Counted from the first letter of the stretch, positions 48,607 through 59,040 are shown. The stretch: 64,000 nucleotides of DNA from ENR-C20 sp942493145 (GCA_942493145.1 OW818679.1:2666001-2730000); one strand, 5' to 3'. Notes: a model not told the origin generated them from the letters alone. Program-made: numbers and translations.

Positions 48607-51153
48607 CTAACTGTATATGTCGGAAAACTCCGTGTCTATCCTCTCAATTACGCTATTGTTGTATAGCGTCTCTTTATTTTGCATTTCATCAGCCAGCTCA
48701 TCAGGAAGGCTTATTGTAAATTCGCTTCCCTTTCCCGGTTGACTCCTGACTGATATTGTCCCGCCTTGCATCTCTATCAGTGTACGTATCAATGCCAAAC
48801 CGATACCACTGCCTTCATGTTCACGCGTCAGCAAACTGTTAGCCTGCTTGAACCTCTCGAATATCATATTGAGCATGTCCTTCTCAATACCGATTCCGTC
48901 ATCCTTTACAGTAATCAGGACCTTGTTTCCCTCCAGACTGGCCCCTACTGTCACAGTCCCACTCGGCTTCGAGAATTTGGCCGCATTTGAGAGCAGATTT
49001 AATAAAGAACGCTCTATGGTATTGATATCACAGGCTATGATTTTCTTGTCAATTTCCGGTTTGAAAACCAGACGTAAACCTTTGCTGTTCATGTATACTT
49101 CAGTTGATTCAACGATTTTTCGCAAAACATTGATTATGTCATAATTTTTCCTGTGCAGTTCAAATTGCCCCGCATCGATCCTCGTTGTATCCAGTATGTT
49201 GTTAACCAGCCTGATTAGCCGCAAACTGTTTTGTTTCATTGCTACCAGATGATTTTTCGCTTTGTCCTTTTTATACAGGTTATCATCACCCAGATAGAGG
49301 TTGAAGAGCTGTATGGCACTTAATATAACATTAAGAGGGGTTCTCAGCTCATGTGAAATATTGGCCAGGAACTCACTTTTGGCATTGTTGGCTTCTTCTG
49401 CAAATACCTTTGCATTTATGAGGGCATTTTCGAGGCGTTTCCTTTCGGTCAGATCGGCAAAAAACGCAGCCCCGTATTGGTCCAGAGGGCTATAGTACCT
49501 TATGTCAAACCACTTCCCCGATGATGACGAATAGTGTTCTATATTTTTCTCTTTGGATACCAACTCGAGAAGTTGAATGAGATCGGATACATTTGCTCCG
49601 TCTGCTTTCTCACCGCAATCCGCATCATCCACCCCATTCGCATTTTTTACTTTATGCCGCCCTACAACATCAGCGGCTGTAAAGCCTGTAATAGCTTCAA
49701 ACGCCGGGTTTATATCCAGGATCCGGTATTCTTCAGCATTTTTATTTTCATCCATTATAGGCTGATAGAATACCAGCCCATGTACAAGATTCTCGAAAAG
49801 GCCCCTGTACTTGGCCTCACTGTTCTTTATAGCTTCCTGCATCATATGCCTTTCGGTGATGTCCTTGTTTGTTCCCACCATCCGCAGTGGCTCTCCCTTG
49901 TCAGACCAATCCACAACCTTGGCTTTCGAATTGATCCACTTGAAGTCACCATTTTTGCATTTGACCCTGTATTCCTTGTTTAATCCAGGATTATCCCTGC
50001 TTAAGTTGTTGATTACACGCAAGATTTTTTCCAGATCGCCACCATATATTTTTGCTACGATATCCTCAGCCTTATCCCAGTTTTCCTCTTCTTCCTCATA
50101 TCCCAGCATCTCCTTGATACGGCCAATAAAAGTAAATTTATCATTGAGCATATCCCAGTCGAATATGCTGTCCCTGCTTCCCTCGAGCGCCAGCTGTAGT
50201 CTCTCTTCACTGGCTTTAAGGTTTTTTTCTGAATTGCTTCTCTGTATTAGTAATGATAAATGGTGGGCGAAAATTTCAATATGTTTGGAATCCTGTAACG
50301 TTTTTCCCGACGGCATCAGCAGGACAATACTTCCAAGTATATCCTCTCCGGAATATAAGCCGATAGCGAACATTTCTCCGACTCCGAAAGCACCTTTTAT
50401 CAATTTAACCAACGGTATTATCAGGATATTTTTAAATACTTTATCATCGAAATTTATGGCGTTCAGCTTACCACGAATATTATTACTGGCGTTCAGGTAT
50501 TCATCCATCTCCCACTCACTGCCGATTACCTCGAACCCGACCATCCTGCCAACCTTCGCCATAACACCTGTTTCACCGGCTGTCGCTATAACCTTTACCA
50601 CTTTTTTAACTTTATCGGTAGTAATAGTAATAAATGAGTGTTTTGCTCCCGACAGGAGTAAAACATCTTTTGCAATTTCTGCATAGTCAATGGTTCCGAA
50701 TGGGAATTCATTATATTTCATAAGAAATCCATTCAGCATTTTAATTGTGGTATTATTCTCCGATAATTGCTCCAGCTCACGAAAAACCGTGAAGAACATG
50801 CCTTTCTGTTCACAAAACACCTTAAACAAAACCAGCTTTCCGGCATGTGGAAGGTATTTTTCAAAACAGATCTCGTCTCCGGCTGATTCAACTTTTATGA
50901 ATTCTTCAAGCCAAATGAAGGTTGAATCAGCAATTCCCGGCATGATACTAAATAATCTTTTCCCGAGAAATACTGATACATTAAGCTTAAGGATTTTTCC
51001 TGCTGCTTCGTTTGCATTATGGAATACTATGTCTATTGGCTTGTTGCTTTCATTATAGATCAGTTCATATCTGACATATCCATCGGACATGCTGTTAATA
51101 ATCATTTCATTGATTGTAGCAGCATTATAAACACTGCCTGGTACCGATATCAT
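48607..51153 (-). CDS. Multi-PAS/GAF sensor histidine kinase
   Basis: This 848-residue cytoplasmic protein has no clear membrane span. In order: a PAS-like domain (residues ~10-130), a GAF-like domain (~150-300), a PAS/PAC (~320-440, ending GTNKDITERH), another PAS (~450-570, ending FADLTERKR), a HisKA dimerisation helix with the phospho-acceptor His in SEFLANISHELRTPLN (about residue 600), and a HATPase domain with N, G1 and G2 boxes (LLNLLSNAAKFSKP, VKDDGIGIEKD, GSGIGLALIRTL). No receiver domain or partner regulator is adjacent, so its output is unknown. AGGAGAG precedes the ATG. The chemoreceptor gene lies just upstream. Confidence 0.88.
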   Translation of the reverse strand: MISVPGSVYNAATINEMIINSMSDGYVRYELIYNESNKPIDIVFHNANEAAGKILKLNVSVFLGKRLFSIMPGIADSTFIWLEEFIKVESAGDEICFEKYLPHAGKLVLFKVFCEQKGMFFTVFRELEQLSENNTTIKMLNGFLMKYNEFPFGTIDYAEIAKDVLLLSGAKHSFITITTDKVKKVVKVIATAGETGVMAKVGRMVGFEVIGSEWEMDEYLNASNNIRGKLNAINFDDKVFKNILIIPLVKLIKGAFGVGEMFAIGLYSGEDILGSIVLLMPSGKTLQDSKHIEIFAHHLSLLIQRSNSEKNLKASEERLQLALEGSRDSIFDWDMLNDKFTFIGRIKEMLGYEEEEENWDKAEDIVAKIYGGDLEKILRVINNLSRDNPGLNKEYRVKCKNGDFKWINSKAKVVDWSDKGEPLRMVGTNKDITERHMMQEAIKNSEAKYRGLFENLVHGLVFYQPIMDENKNAEEYRILDINPAFEAITGFTAADVVGRHKVKNANGVDDADCGEKADGANVSDLIQLLELVSKEKNIEHYSSSSGKWFDIRYYSPLDQYGAAFFADLTERKRLENALINAKVFAEEANNAKSEFLANISHELRTPLNVILSAIQLFNLYLGDDNLYKKDKAKNHLVAMKQNSLRLIRLVNNILDTTRIDAGQFELHRKNYDIINVLRKIVESTEVYMNSKGLRLVFKPEIDKKIIACDINTIERSLLNLLSNAAKFSKPSGTVTVGASLEGNKVLITVKDDGIGIEKDMLNMIFERFKQANSLLTREHEGSGIGLALIRTLIEMQGGTISVRSQPGKGSEFTISLPDELADEMQNKETLYNNSVIERIDTEFSDIYS

Positions 51154-51232
51154 ATGTCAGCTCTCCTGTCTTGTCTCCTGTTCCCTAACTATATTATCAA
51201 TTAATTGGCAATTGATTGCAACATATCCTTTT

Positions 51233-53293
51233 TTATATTTTAAATTTCCTTACCATTCCATTCAGTTTTTCTGCCATCCGGGATAATTCCTGCGCAGATT
51301 TGGCGATATCCAGCATGTTTGCTGATGTTTCGTTTACATTGCATCTGATATCGTTTGAACTCGAAGCAGTTTCTTCGGATGTAGCTGCGACAGTTTGAAT
51401 GGCTTCACCTACCTGGAAAAGTGTATCAGCCATCGTTTTTGTTGCGGTTGCGATTTCTTCAGATACAGCATTGACGAAAATGGCATCCTTTTCATAGTTT
51501 TCACCTGTCTGTATCAGCAGATTATAATCCGGCCTGACCCTCTGGTCAATAAATTTCAGGATTTCAGAGGCATTCCCCTGCAGGTTCTGAAATGCTTTCC
51601 GCACCATATCAACCATGTTCTGTATATCCTTAACCTTTGTTGCCGACTGCTCAGCCAGCTTCCGCACTTCATCCGCAACCACGGCAAAACCCCTGCCGGC
51701 TTCTCCCGCCCTTGCTGCTTCTATTGCTGCATTCAGTGCAAGCAGGTTGGTCTGGGAGGATATGTCCGCAATTGAATCTGCCATTACTCCGACTTCCTCA
51801 ACAACCTTGCTGCCTTCCATCGCCTTGGTTATTTCGTGCAGTCTTTCTTCATATAAGGATTGCATCCCCTTGATCGATTCCACTCCCTTTTTCTTAATTT
51901 CATCAGCACGCGCTTTAATTTCTTTGGATGTATTGTTCGTCTCAATAGCTTTTTTAACGAGTTCAGAAGTTATGTCGTTTATTTCTACAGTAGACGCATT
52001 AACTTCTTCAGCTGTTGCGCTCAACCCTTCCGTACCCTGGGAAATCTGTACAGTGGCCTGGTTGATGTATTCCATCTTGCCGGACATTTCATCTATCGTG
52101 GCTGTAAGCTGCTGACTTGAAGCACTAAGTTCTCCTGCATCCATCGATAATTCCGTTGCAAGCTTTCTTATGTTTTCAACGGCCTTGTTAAGCGCCCGGG
52201 ACAGGTCCCCCATCTCATCTTTTGTCTTTATATCCACCTTCTGGGTCAGATCGCCATTTCCCATTGCCTCACCCAGCTCAACAACTTTTTTAATATTCTT
52301 TGTTATTGAGGAACCGATGATCCACACCATCAGAATTACTAATACCAATGCAATAATTATTACAAAAATCATATTCCTTATCAGTCGTGAAACCGGTGCG
52401 TAAAGCTCACTCTCAGGCATTGCCAATGCAAGGATCCAACCTGTTTCAGCAATTGGAGCATAGAACACCATATTATTGCCGTTTTCATCTGTGAACTCAC
52501 CCCTGCCTGTATTCCCTCTTATAATAGCCTCCCCAAGATCCGCCAGACTTTTGTTACCGTCCTGCTGAATATTGACCTTCATGACCTTTTCCTTGTCCTT
52601 ATCAGCAATATAAAGGCCGTTTTTATCAACCAGGAAGGCCCTGCCCATCTCCCCCAACTTAATCTGTTCTATCATGCTCTGGATACTGCTCAGGTCAATA
52701 TCTGCCGATGACACTCCAATGAAAGCTCCAGTAGCAGAATGTAAAGGCGTTGTGGTACTGAGCATCGTTATACCGGATATCTCATCATAAAATGGATCGG
52801 ACCAAACTGCATCCTTGTCGGTGTTTAAATTGTTTTTATACCAGTCATACTGAAAATAGTTATATTCAGCCGAACTGTAATCATCCGTATATGCAATGTT
52901 TGCACCGTCACGGTAGGCATATGGCCCGTAATACCTGACACCTGGCTGATACATATCGGGTTCAAAGAAGATACCGTTACCAAACGTATCTTTGTTAATT
53001 GTCATCGTTTTCCTCAGTAATTCTTCATATTGCAGCTTCGTAAATTGGCTGCCGGAAACCTCAACAGCCCTGGCCAGTGATATCGCCACTCTCTTATGAT
53101 TGACAAGCGATTTTTCTATTGATGTGATAGTCCCTTTAAGATTACTGTCCATATTCTCTTTGATCTTTTCACCGAGTGTACCCTGTGTCAAGGCCGCACT
53201 TATGATAAGTTGCGCAACCATGGCAACAACTATCAGTGGAACAAGCAGCAGCATGATTTTTGATTTAATTGATGTGAGACGAATATTTTTCAT
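51233..53293 (-). CDS. Methyl-accepting chemotaxis protein with dCache sensor
   Basis: This 686-residue receptor has a first span near residues 12-34, an extracellular double-Cache ligand domain (residues ~35-300, with VRYYGPYAYRDG, YDWYKNNL, SDPFYDEISG and the second lobe GRAFLVDKNGLYIA), a second span (~304-328), HAMP (~329-381) and a long helical signalling domain. Its hairpin tip reads ADISSQTNLLALNAAIEAARAGEAGRGFAVVADEVRKLAEQS, the CheA/CheW-binding sequence. dCache domains commonly bind amino acids, amines or carboxylates. GGGGAGG precedes the ATG. It is followed by the histidine kinase gene. Confidence 0.95.
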   Translation of the reverse strand: MKNIRLTSIKSKIMLLLVPLIVVAMVAQLIISAALTQGTLGEKIKENMDSNLKGTITSIEKSLVNHKRVAISLARAVEVSGSQFTKLQYEELLRKTMTINKDTFGNGIFFEPDMYQPGVRYYGPYAYRDGANIAYTDDYSSAEYNYFQYDWYKNNLNTDKDAVWSDPFYDEISGITMLSTTTPLHSATGAFIGVSSADIDLSSIQSMIEQIKLGEMGRAFLVDKNGLYIADKDKEKVMKVNIQQDGNKSLADLGEAIIRGNTGRGEFTDENGNNMVFYAPIAETGWILALAMPESELYAPVSRLIRNMIFVIIIALVLVILMVWIIGSSITKNIKKVVELGEAMGNGDLTQKVDIKTKDEMGDLSRALNKAVENIRKLATELSMDAGELSASSQQLTATIDEMSGKMEYINQATVQISQGTEGLSATAEEVNASTVEINDITSELVKKAIETNNTSKEIKARADEIKKKGVESIKGMQSLYEERLHEITKAMEGSKVVEEVGVMADSIADISSQTNLLALNAAIEAARAGEAGRGFAVVADEVRKLAEQSATKVKDIQNMVDMVRKAFQNLQGNASEILKFIDQRVRPDYNLLIQTGENYEKDAIFVNAVSEEIATATKTMADTLFQVGEAIQTVAATSEETASSSNDIRCNVNETSANMLDIAKSAQELSRMAEKLNGMVRKFKI

Positions 53294-53475
53294 ATTTGTG
53301 CCTCCCCAAGCTATATCTCAAAGACATTTATCAGTTGTCTTTTATATTCCACAGCTTAATTGAATGTAAACAGGAAAACACCTATGGTATGAAAATATAC
53401 CTGAGTTTGTTGGAATAGCTTTAATTTGGATTATTATTGAATTATCTGATTGGTAGTGACTTGAAATAAACAGAA

Positions 53476-55263
53476 TCAATTGCTTTCATACAAGTGATAA
53501 GTGTTCTTCCCCTTCTTTTTTGCTATGTACATGGCATCATCCGAATGCTTCAGGAGTTCTTCGGCAGAATCACCGTCCTTGGGGAAGATTGATATACCCA
53601 TACTTACATTTATGTCTATCTCCTGGTTGTTGATAATGAAACTTTTGCTGAATATTTCGAAAATTCGTTCTACAAAATTCAATACCTCATCCTTCTGGCT
53701 CACGCCTTGGATAAGTATCGTAAATTCATCCCCGCTGAAACGTGCAGCTGTCTCGTTGCTCCTTATATTCTGCACCAGACGCGTGCTGACCGCTTTTAGC
53801 AGCTCATCCCCGGCAAAATGGCCAAGATTGTCGTTGATTCTTTTAAAATCGTCTATATCCATAAACGCAACAGCTACTTTTGTGTTTGTCCTCCTTGCAT
53901 GGTTAAGAGCTATACTGAGACGATCAGCAAACAGCTGCCTGTTTGGAATGTCGGTCAATGAATCAAAATATGCCATGTGCCGGATGATTTCCTCATTCCT
54001 CATGATTTCAGTTACATCGCGATTTGTTATAGTTACTCCAAGAGGCTTGCCCTTCCTGTCAAAATATGGACTTGTAACCGCATTGTAGTATCGCTTTGTC
54101 CCATTCGGTTGTATGACTTCATACCCGTTTGATATGGGGGTTCCTGTTGCACATGCATCCGAAATAACAATTCTCGTTGATTCTATGTTATCAGGCTCCC
54201 TTATCAAATCAAATAGATTTTTGCCAATAATGTCATCAGGCGTCATCCCTAAAAAATCAGCAAATTTTTTATTTGATGCGATTATTACTCCATCTGTATT
54301 ACAACTATATATTGCATCATGGGAGTTCTCAACGAGTGTCCTGTACTTTTCTTCACTTGCTTCCAAATTTATTTTGTTCTCCTGCAGCTCATCGAACTGT
54401 TGCTGCAGCTCTTCTTCGGAAGCAAGCAGTTCTTCGTTTAATGCCGTCAGTTCTTCATGGCTCTCCCTAAGCTTGGTCTCCGCAAGTTTTGATTCCGTTA
54501 TATCCCTGAATACACCCCTTATCTTTTTCGGGTTGCCATCATTGTCACATTCCAATTCAGATTGGGAGAATAATACCCGTTCCTGTGCGTCATCATGCCT
54601 ATAGCCCCTGAATTCCACTTTGCTTTCCTTATTCCCTTGTATAAGCTGATCCAGGGATATCTTTACTTTGCCCCAGTCATCAGGATGAATCATGCTTTCT
54701 ACGGTTTTAATATCTATATAAGGCGAATCACTGGGTAATCCAAATAACTCAAAAGCCCCTTCCGAAGCCCAGAAAGTCGTCCATGGATATTCCATTTCCC
54801 AGTTGCCGAAATGTGCGATTTTCTGGCCTCTTTTCAACCTGTCCTCACCGGTTTTTATTTCCTTGTTATTCTTTTTAAGCTCATCAAATTGTTTCCTGAG
54901 TTTTTCGTCACTGGCAAAGAGTTCCTCATTACTTTTTTGTAATTCCCTATGGGTTGCCTCAAGCTCCGAATAACTCTCAGACAGCTTCTTATCGGACATT
55001 TCAAGCCTGGCCAGCATTCCTTTCATGAGGATGTATTGCACGACTGCAACAACAAGCACATAAAACCAGCCTTTGTAAATGCTTGCCAAAGCAAAAGCAT
55101 GGGTATCGGGGAATAAATATTCAGTAAGTTTATCTGAAAACAAGATCCAAAAGAAACTCAAAACAAAAAAAACCAGATTGACTTTTAGAGGCATGTACTT
55201 ATAACCTGAATTGTTACCAGATCCTGAAAACGGGTTCTCTCTCTTCCCTGATTTCTTGTACAT
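53476..55263 (-). CDS. PAS-containing diguanylate cyclase
   Basis: The 595-residue protein has two N-terminal spans (residues ~28-46 and ~63-82), a coiled-coil (SYSELEATHRELQKSNEELF), a PAS/PAC (~145-250, ending FRDITESK), a second coil, another PAS (~300-415) and a GGDEF domain. The catalytic motif reads RFSGDEF, a Ser variant still found in active cyclases. The usual inhibitory I-site RxxD is not present five residues upstream (RSNE). It probably makes c-di-GMP in response to a signal sensed by the PAS domains. GGGAG precedes the ATG. Confidence 0.88.
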   Translation of the reverse strand: MYKKSGKRENPFSGSGNNSGYKYMPLKVNLVFFVLSFFWILFSDKLTEYLFPDTHAFALASIYKGWFYVLVVAVVQYILMKGMLARLEMSDKKLSESYSELEATHRELQKSNEELFASDEKLRKQFDELKKNNKEIKTGEDRLKRGQKIAHFGNWEMEYPWTTFWASEGAFELFGLPSDSPYIDIKTVESMIHPDDWGKVKISLDQLIQGNKESKVEFRGYRHDDAQERVLFSQSELECDNDGNPKKIRGVFRDITESKLAETKLRESHEELTALNEELLASEEELQQQFDELQENKINLEASEEKYRTLVENSHDAIYSCNTDGVIIASNKKFADFLGMTPDDIIGKNLFDLIREPDNIESTRIVISDACATGTPISNGYEVIQPNGTKRYYNAVTSPYFDRKGKPLGVTITNRDVTEIMRNEEIIRHMAYFDSLTDIPNRQLFADRLSIALNHARRTNTKVAVAFMDIDDFKRINDNLGHFAGDELLKAVSTRLVQNIRSNETAARFSGDEFTILIQGVSQKDEVLNFVERIFEIFSKSFIINNQEIDINVSMGISIFPKDGDSAEELLKHSDDAMYIAKKKGKNTYHLYESN

Positions 55264-55465
55264 ATCAGCACTCCCAACAATAGTGATTTGAAGTGACCTA
55301 AACCAGTATGAATTCCACCAATATGCGTCAGATTATATATGCGATTGTTAACTTGCCCGATTATTGTTATATATCATATATTATTACAGAAATATATTCT
55401 CAACAAGGGGTAAAAAATATTAAATACATTTGTTAGTTTTACCTGATATATTTCGTTAACTAAAC

Positions 55466-56347
55466 TCACTTAATCTCAACTACTTTGCCCACACCTATTT
55501 CAACTATATCGGCTACCTTTGATAATGCAATTTTCGAGGCCAGATCTGTGCAATGGCACGCATTAATCTCTTTGATACCTGTGTTTGCAAGATACTCCAT
55601 GGTTCGATCCAGCAGCTCTGAACCAGGGTCCAGCAGATGCAGCCCTCCTATCAGCCCCTTCACACGAACTCCTGGTGGTTTAATTGTTTTATTTGGTACA
55701 TTCAACTTATCCGCTTCATTGAATACCTTTTTGGCATGTTCAATGATATTGCATATCCCCGAATGAGCACAGCCCGGTATCACGAAAAGGCCAACTTCCG
55801 TTTTATAAGCAAGGGCGGTATCATCAAGTAGATAATCTGCTCTATCCATACCGTCAATTTGTGTTATTCCGATAGGGTTACGGTTTTCGAAAGAGTTAAC
55901 ACGAGCAATTTCCCCGAGGAATACAAGGCTTTCGTTAAGCCATACGGGTTCAGTTGACAGGACAAGATCAAAATATTTCCGAAGTTCATTTTCCTGGATC
56001 AGCATCCCTATCTGTTTATGATCAATAACCTTTGGCGCCAAACATAAAGGGTGGGCTATCAGTTTGGGCTTTACTGCTTTTTGAAGCAGGTCTGCGCCAA
56101 ATCTATCGATATATTGCTGCAAACCCCAGGTGTGGTCCTCATGGCCATGAGACAGAATAATGTGTGTGATATCCGATAAATCAATACCCATTTTGTCTGC
56201 ATTTTTGATAAAGACATCAGAATAGCCGGTATCAAATAGTATCCGTATGTCTTTTATTTCATCCTCGATGAAAAAAGACAGTCCCGGTTCGCCTAAATAA
56301 TATTGATCAATAATGGTATTGTTGTCAACCAGAACAGTTAGCTTCAT
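55466..56347 (-). CDS. Metallo-beta-lactamase-fold hydrolase (MJ0301-like)
   Basis: This 293-residue protein has the MBL metal motif SHGHEDHTWG (H-x-H-x-D-H, about residue 69), an upstream LFDTGYSD and a late Cys/His site (VIPGCAHSGICN, then GGLHLL and NACHCTD). This pattern matches the subgroup annotated after methanogen MJ0301 (ribofuranosylaminobenzene 5'-phosphate synthase-like), whose bacterial members have no agreed function. Its ATG overlaps the stop of the upstream acetyltransferase gene (ATGA), so the two are translated together. Confidence 0.83.
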   Translation of the reverse strand: MKLTVLVDNNTIIDQYYLGEPGLSFFIEDEIKDIRILFDTGYSDVFIKNADKMGIDLSDITHIILSHGHEDHTWGLQQYIDRFGADLLQKAVKPKLIAHPLCLAPKVIDHKQIGMLIQENELRKYFDLVLSTEPVWLNESLVFLGEIARVNSFENRNPIGITQIDGMDRADYLLDDTALAYKTEVGLFVIPGCAHSGICNIIEHAKKVFNEADKLNVPNKTIKPPGVRVKGLIGGLHLLDPGSELLDRTMEYLANTGIKEINACHCTDLASKIALSKVADIVEIGVGKVVEIK

Positions 56348-56880
56348 GTGTTATCTCCAAGTTTGACCAATGCATCATCACACACCCTGAAGACCGTCCA
56401 CTCATCCATGGGTTCGGCGCCCATCTGCCGATAGAACCTGACAGCCGGTTCATTCCAGTCAAGGCACCACCATTCAAGCCTTCCACAATTCCTCTCCAGA
56501 GCTGTTTTAGCAAGGAATGAAAGCATTATCCTGCCCATCCCCTTACCCCTCATATCTGGAAGGATGAATAGATCCTCCAGATAAATGCCCGGCTTCCCTA
56601 AGAACGTTGAAAAATTATGAAAGAACAATGCAAATCCGACCGGTCTGCCTTCAAATTCGCCAATCACGACCTCTGCAGCTTTCCTGCCAAAAATAGATTC
56701 CTTCAGAAGCTCTTCTGTCGCGGTTACCCGGTCCAGCTGTTTCTCATATATGGCAAGCTCCCTTATGAAATACAGAATGAGTGGAACGTCCTGCTCCCCG
56801 GCAAACCGTAGAGTGAATCCGTCCAGTTTGGTATAAATGTATTTATCTGGCTCAATAGCATCATTTTTCGCGTTGTTCAT
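56344..56880 (-). CDS. GNAT-family N-acetyltransferase
   Basis: The 178 residues contain the GNAT core: TLRFAGEQDVPLILYFIRELAIYEK (beta1-alpha1), PVGFALFFHNFST, then LEDLFILPDMRGKGMGRIMLSFLAK with the acetyl-CoA pyrophosphate loop R-G-K-G-M-G, and CGRLEWWCLDWNEPAVRFYRQMGA. The pattern with FSTFLGKPGIYLEDLFI is typical of spermidine/spermine-type (PaiA/SSAT-like) acetyltransferases. The substrate is not proven. It is coupled to the MBL-fold gene by a four-base overlap. Confidence 0.85.
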   Translation of the reverse strand: MNNAKNDAIEPDKYIYTKLDGFTLRFAGEQDVPLILYFIRELAIYEKQLDRVTATEELLKESIFGRKAAEVVIGEFEGRPVGFALFFHNFSTFLGKPGIYLEDLFILPDMRGKGMGRIMLSFLAKTALERNCGRLEWWCLDWNEPAVRFYRQMGAEPMDEWTVFRVCDDALVKLGDNT

Positions 56881-56889
56881 TTTTCAAAC

Positions 56890-57732
56890 CTATCCTTGGA
56901 TATTTTTCTTTGCGTTTTGCTCTTCTTTATTGATACGTTTTTGCTCTTCTTTTTGATGTGTTTTTCTCCTTCTTTTTAAAATGGTAAATGCAACTGATGC
57001 TGCAATTATTAAAATCAATATTGCTGCATATATCAGATTGCTACCTGGAGTTATTCTGTCTTCTGAAGCAGCTACACTTACCTGGGAAGTTGCTTCATCT
57101 GCCGTGTCGCCTGCTGGTAAAGGGCTGGCCAACATTTCCGCCTTCACCGTTGACGCCTGATCTGTAGCCCCCTGTAATATATCCGCCTGTTCAGATGTCC
57201 CCTGCACCGTTGCCGCCTGAACTGTCACCGCCTGACTGGCTGGTTCATTTGCTTCGATCCTTTTCAGGATGGCTTCCCTGTTCTCATTGGAATACCACCC
57301 ATTATTGATGTAATTATTCATCCTCTCAATGAAGGGGTGGCTACTTTTAAGCTTTAAAGTCTCCCTGTCCAGCGAATCAGCCCTGGCACACAAGTATTCA
57401 TATACAGTATTATCAGCATTTACAACAACCACGCAATAATCTCCGGGTTTAGGTTTACCGGTTTTCCCTAAGCCTTCCGAGTATTGCATGCCGCTGATTT
57501 CTATCATATCTTCGCTGTAACCGCCAAACAACACTTCGGATATTTTTAATGTTACAATCGAGCCCTCATTTTTTTCTACGGTTCCCAAAAGTGCATTTTC
57601 TGCGCCTAACAGTGCACTTTCCGGGATATCGCCTGCAAATGCAGTTCCTGTATATATGAGTAATACCAGCATTATGCCCAGCAAAACCAAGGTTCTTTTT
57701 GTTCCTTTATTGGCCTTCATATTTAATCTCAT
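56890..57732 (-). CDS. Cell-surface protein with signal peptide and C-terminal membrane anchor
   Basis: This 280-residue protein has a signal peptide (TLVLLGIMLVLLIYTGTAFA), an extracellular ~130-residue domain (ALLGTVEKNEGSIVTLKISEVLFGG, PGDYCVVVVNADNTVYEYLCA), a repetitive linker (VTVQAATVQGTSEQADILQG), one span (IYAAILILIIAASVAFTIL) and a strongly basic cytoplasmic tail (KRRRKTHQKEEQKRINKEEQ). No family was recognised; the domain may be an OB-like fold. AAGGTG lies six bases before the ATG at 57732. Ten bases separate it from the acetyltransferase gene. Confidence 0.65.
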   Translation of the reverse strand: MRLNMKANKGTKRTLVLLGIMLVLLIYTGTAFAGDIPESALLGAENALLGTVEKNEGSIVTLKISEVLFGGYSEDMIEISGMQYSEGLGKTGKPKPGDYCVVVVNADNTVYEYLCARADSLDRETLKLKSSHPFIERMNNYINNGWYSNENREAILKRIEANEPASQAVTVQAATVQGTSEQADILQGATDQASTVKAEMLASPLPAGDTADEATSQVSVAASEDRITPGSNLIYAAILILIIAASVAFTILKRRRKTHQKEEQKRINKEEQNAKKNIQG

Positions 57733-57753
57733 ATTTTCACCTTATCAGCACTT

Positions 57754-58425
57754 TCATTTCTTCCCGAATGCCCTTGGGCAAATCAGCCTGCATTTGTTGC
57801 AATTGCACACTGAAAAACCTCTACTATTGTTGCTGTATGTATTCGCCCTGCACAGCTTTTGATTTGCAGTACGTCCATCCAATGCTTTTACAGGGCAGTT
57901 ATCCAGACACAGGCTGCAGTTTTCAATGCAGATATTCCCGGCAAAATCATCAGATTTCAAATTCAGATCCGTCAATACTGCTCCAAGATTGATCATATTG
58001 CCAAAGTCTTTGTTGGCAATCAATGTGTTTTTTCCCATACTGCCTATACCTGCCAAAAGAGCAGCATGACGCATGGACATAACGCCCCTGCCTTCGGTGT
58101 TTTCGCTGTCCCAGTATTCATAGGGCGTATCTGAAGGCATCGGGACAGCCGTCGCACCGGTTTTCTCAATTTCGATGCTGGCCATCAGGGTAATCCGGTC
58201 CAATTCCTCCAGAGTTGTATCATTTGCCTTCTTGTAAACGATTCTTGGACTTACATGGGCCAACCCGGACGGCATCCGCTTTGCGAAAACAACAACGGAT
58301 CTGCAACCCTCATATATGTCACACGGATGAAAGCCTGAAGGCGCATCACCGAATCTGTCGATATTGGCAATCCCACAGATATCCGCCCCCAGACCCTTTA
58401 GAATGTCTTTGATCTTTTTTTCCAT
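57754..58425 (-). CDS. Epoxyqueuosine reductase-like 4Fe-4S protein
   Basis: This 223-residue protein resembles QueG-related ferredoxin-type proteins: GADICGIANIDRF at the start, SVVVFAKRMP, AALLAGIGSMGKNTLIANKDFGNMINLGAVLTDLNL, and two 4Fe-4S Cys sets (CIENCSLCLDNCPVKAL; CNCNKCRLICPRAFG). It lacks the C-terminal HEAT repeats and is shorter than true QueG (~380 residues), so it belongs to the stand-alone anaerobe group whose substrate is unknown. It probably has a reductase or electron-transfer role. GGGGGGATAC precedes the ATG. Confidence 0.82.
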   Translation of the reverse strand: MEKKIKDILKGLGADICGIANIDRFGDAPSGFHPCDIYEGCRSVVVFAKRMPSGLAHVSPRIVYKKANDTTLEELDRITLMASIEIEKTGATAVPMPSDTPYEYWDSENTEGRGVMSMRHAALLAGIGSMGKNTLIANKDFGNMINLGAVLTDLNLKSDDFAGNICIENCSLCLDNCPVKALDGRTANQKLCRANTYSNNSRGFSVCNCNKCRLICPRAFGKK

Positions 58426-58496
58426 CTTTGTATCCCCCCAACAATATTACACTCTCTCGAATCGATCTTACGCCTCCCATGCGTCTCGAATCAATC

Positions 58497-58916
58497 TTAT
58501 GCTTTAGAATCAATCTCCAATTCCCTCTTAACAATCCTGTCCAGTACCTCTGCTGCCTTAAGGATTACTTTATGGCATTTCAGCTCTTCTGTCCTGTGCT
58601 GCTCCTTTAAAGGAGCACAGTCGATTGATCCCATTTCCTTTTTATATTCTTCAAAGAATTCTATAGTCAAATCCCTGATTCTGGTGCTCTCGTGGGACCT
58701 TTCCCTGACAAAAAGCCGACCCAGTACCATAATTCCTGCAGTTAGGGCGCCGCACTTGTCCTCGATTGCCATTCCTCCCCCGAAGCCTGATGCAAGTTTG
58801 AGTGCATCCTTATCAAGCCCAAGGTTGTATGCTATATTTCCACCCTGAAGTATCTTCTCGGCACAGCTTAAATCTTCCTTGTCACCAAATCCCTGACTTA
58901 TCAAATCCTCCAGCAT
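58497..58916 (-). CDS. C_GCAxxG_C_C family redox-type protein
   Basis: This 139-residue protein has a Cys-rich helical pattern: DLSCAEKILQGGN, GFGGGMAIEDKCGALTAGIMVLG (the C-G-A-x-x-A-G core that names the family), then SIDCAPLKE and LKCHKVILKAAEVL. Members have four conserved Cys and are thought to bind metal or to be redox-active; they often neighbour oxidoreductases in anaerobes, as here with the 4Fe-4S protein just downstream. The function is not known. AGGAGG precedes the ATG. Imperfect repeats (CGAATCAATCTTATGC type) lie between the two genes. Confidence 0.82.
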   Translation of the reverse strand: MLEDLISQGFGDKEDLSCAEKILQGGNIAYNLGLDKDALKLASGFGGGMAIEDKCGALTAGIMVLGRLFVRERSHESTRIRDLTIEFFEEYKKEMGSIDCAPLKEQHRTEELKCHKVILKAAEVLDRIVKRELEIDSKA

Positions 58917-59040
58917 ATTTTCATCCTCCTGTTTTTATAATTTCTATTGGTTCTTATAATTTCCTATTGGATCTTATCAGTTCCTATATTCATCTTATCA
59001 TTTTTATCCCGATTCCATACCACGAAAAAGCTCGCTAATA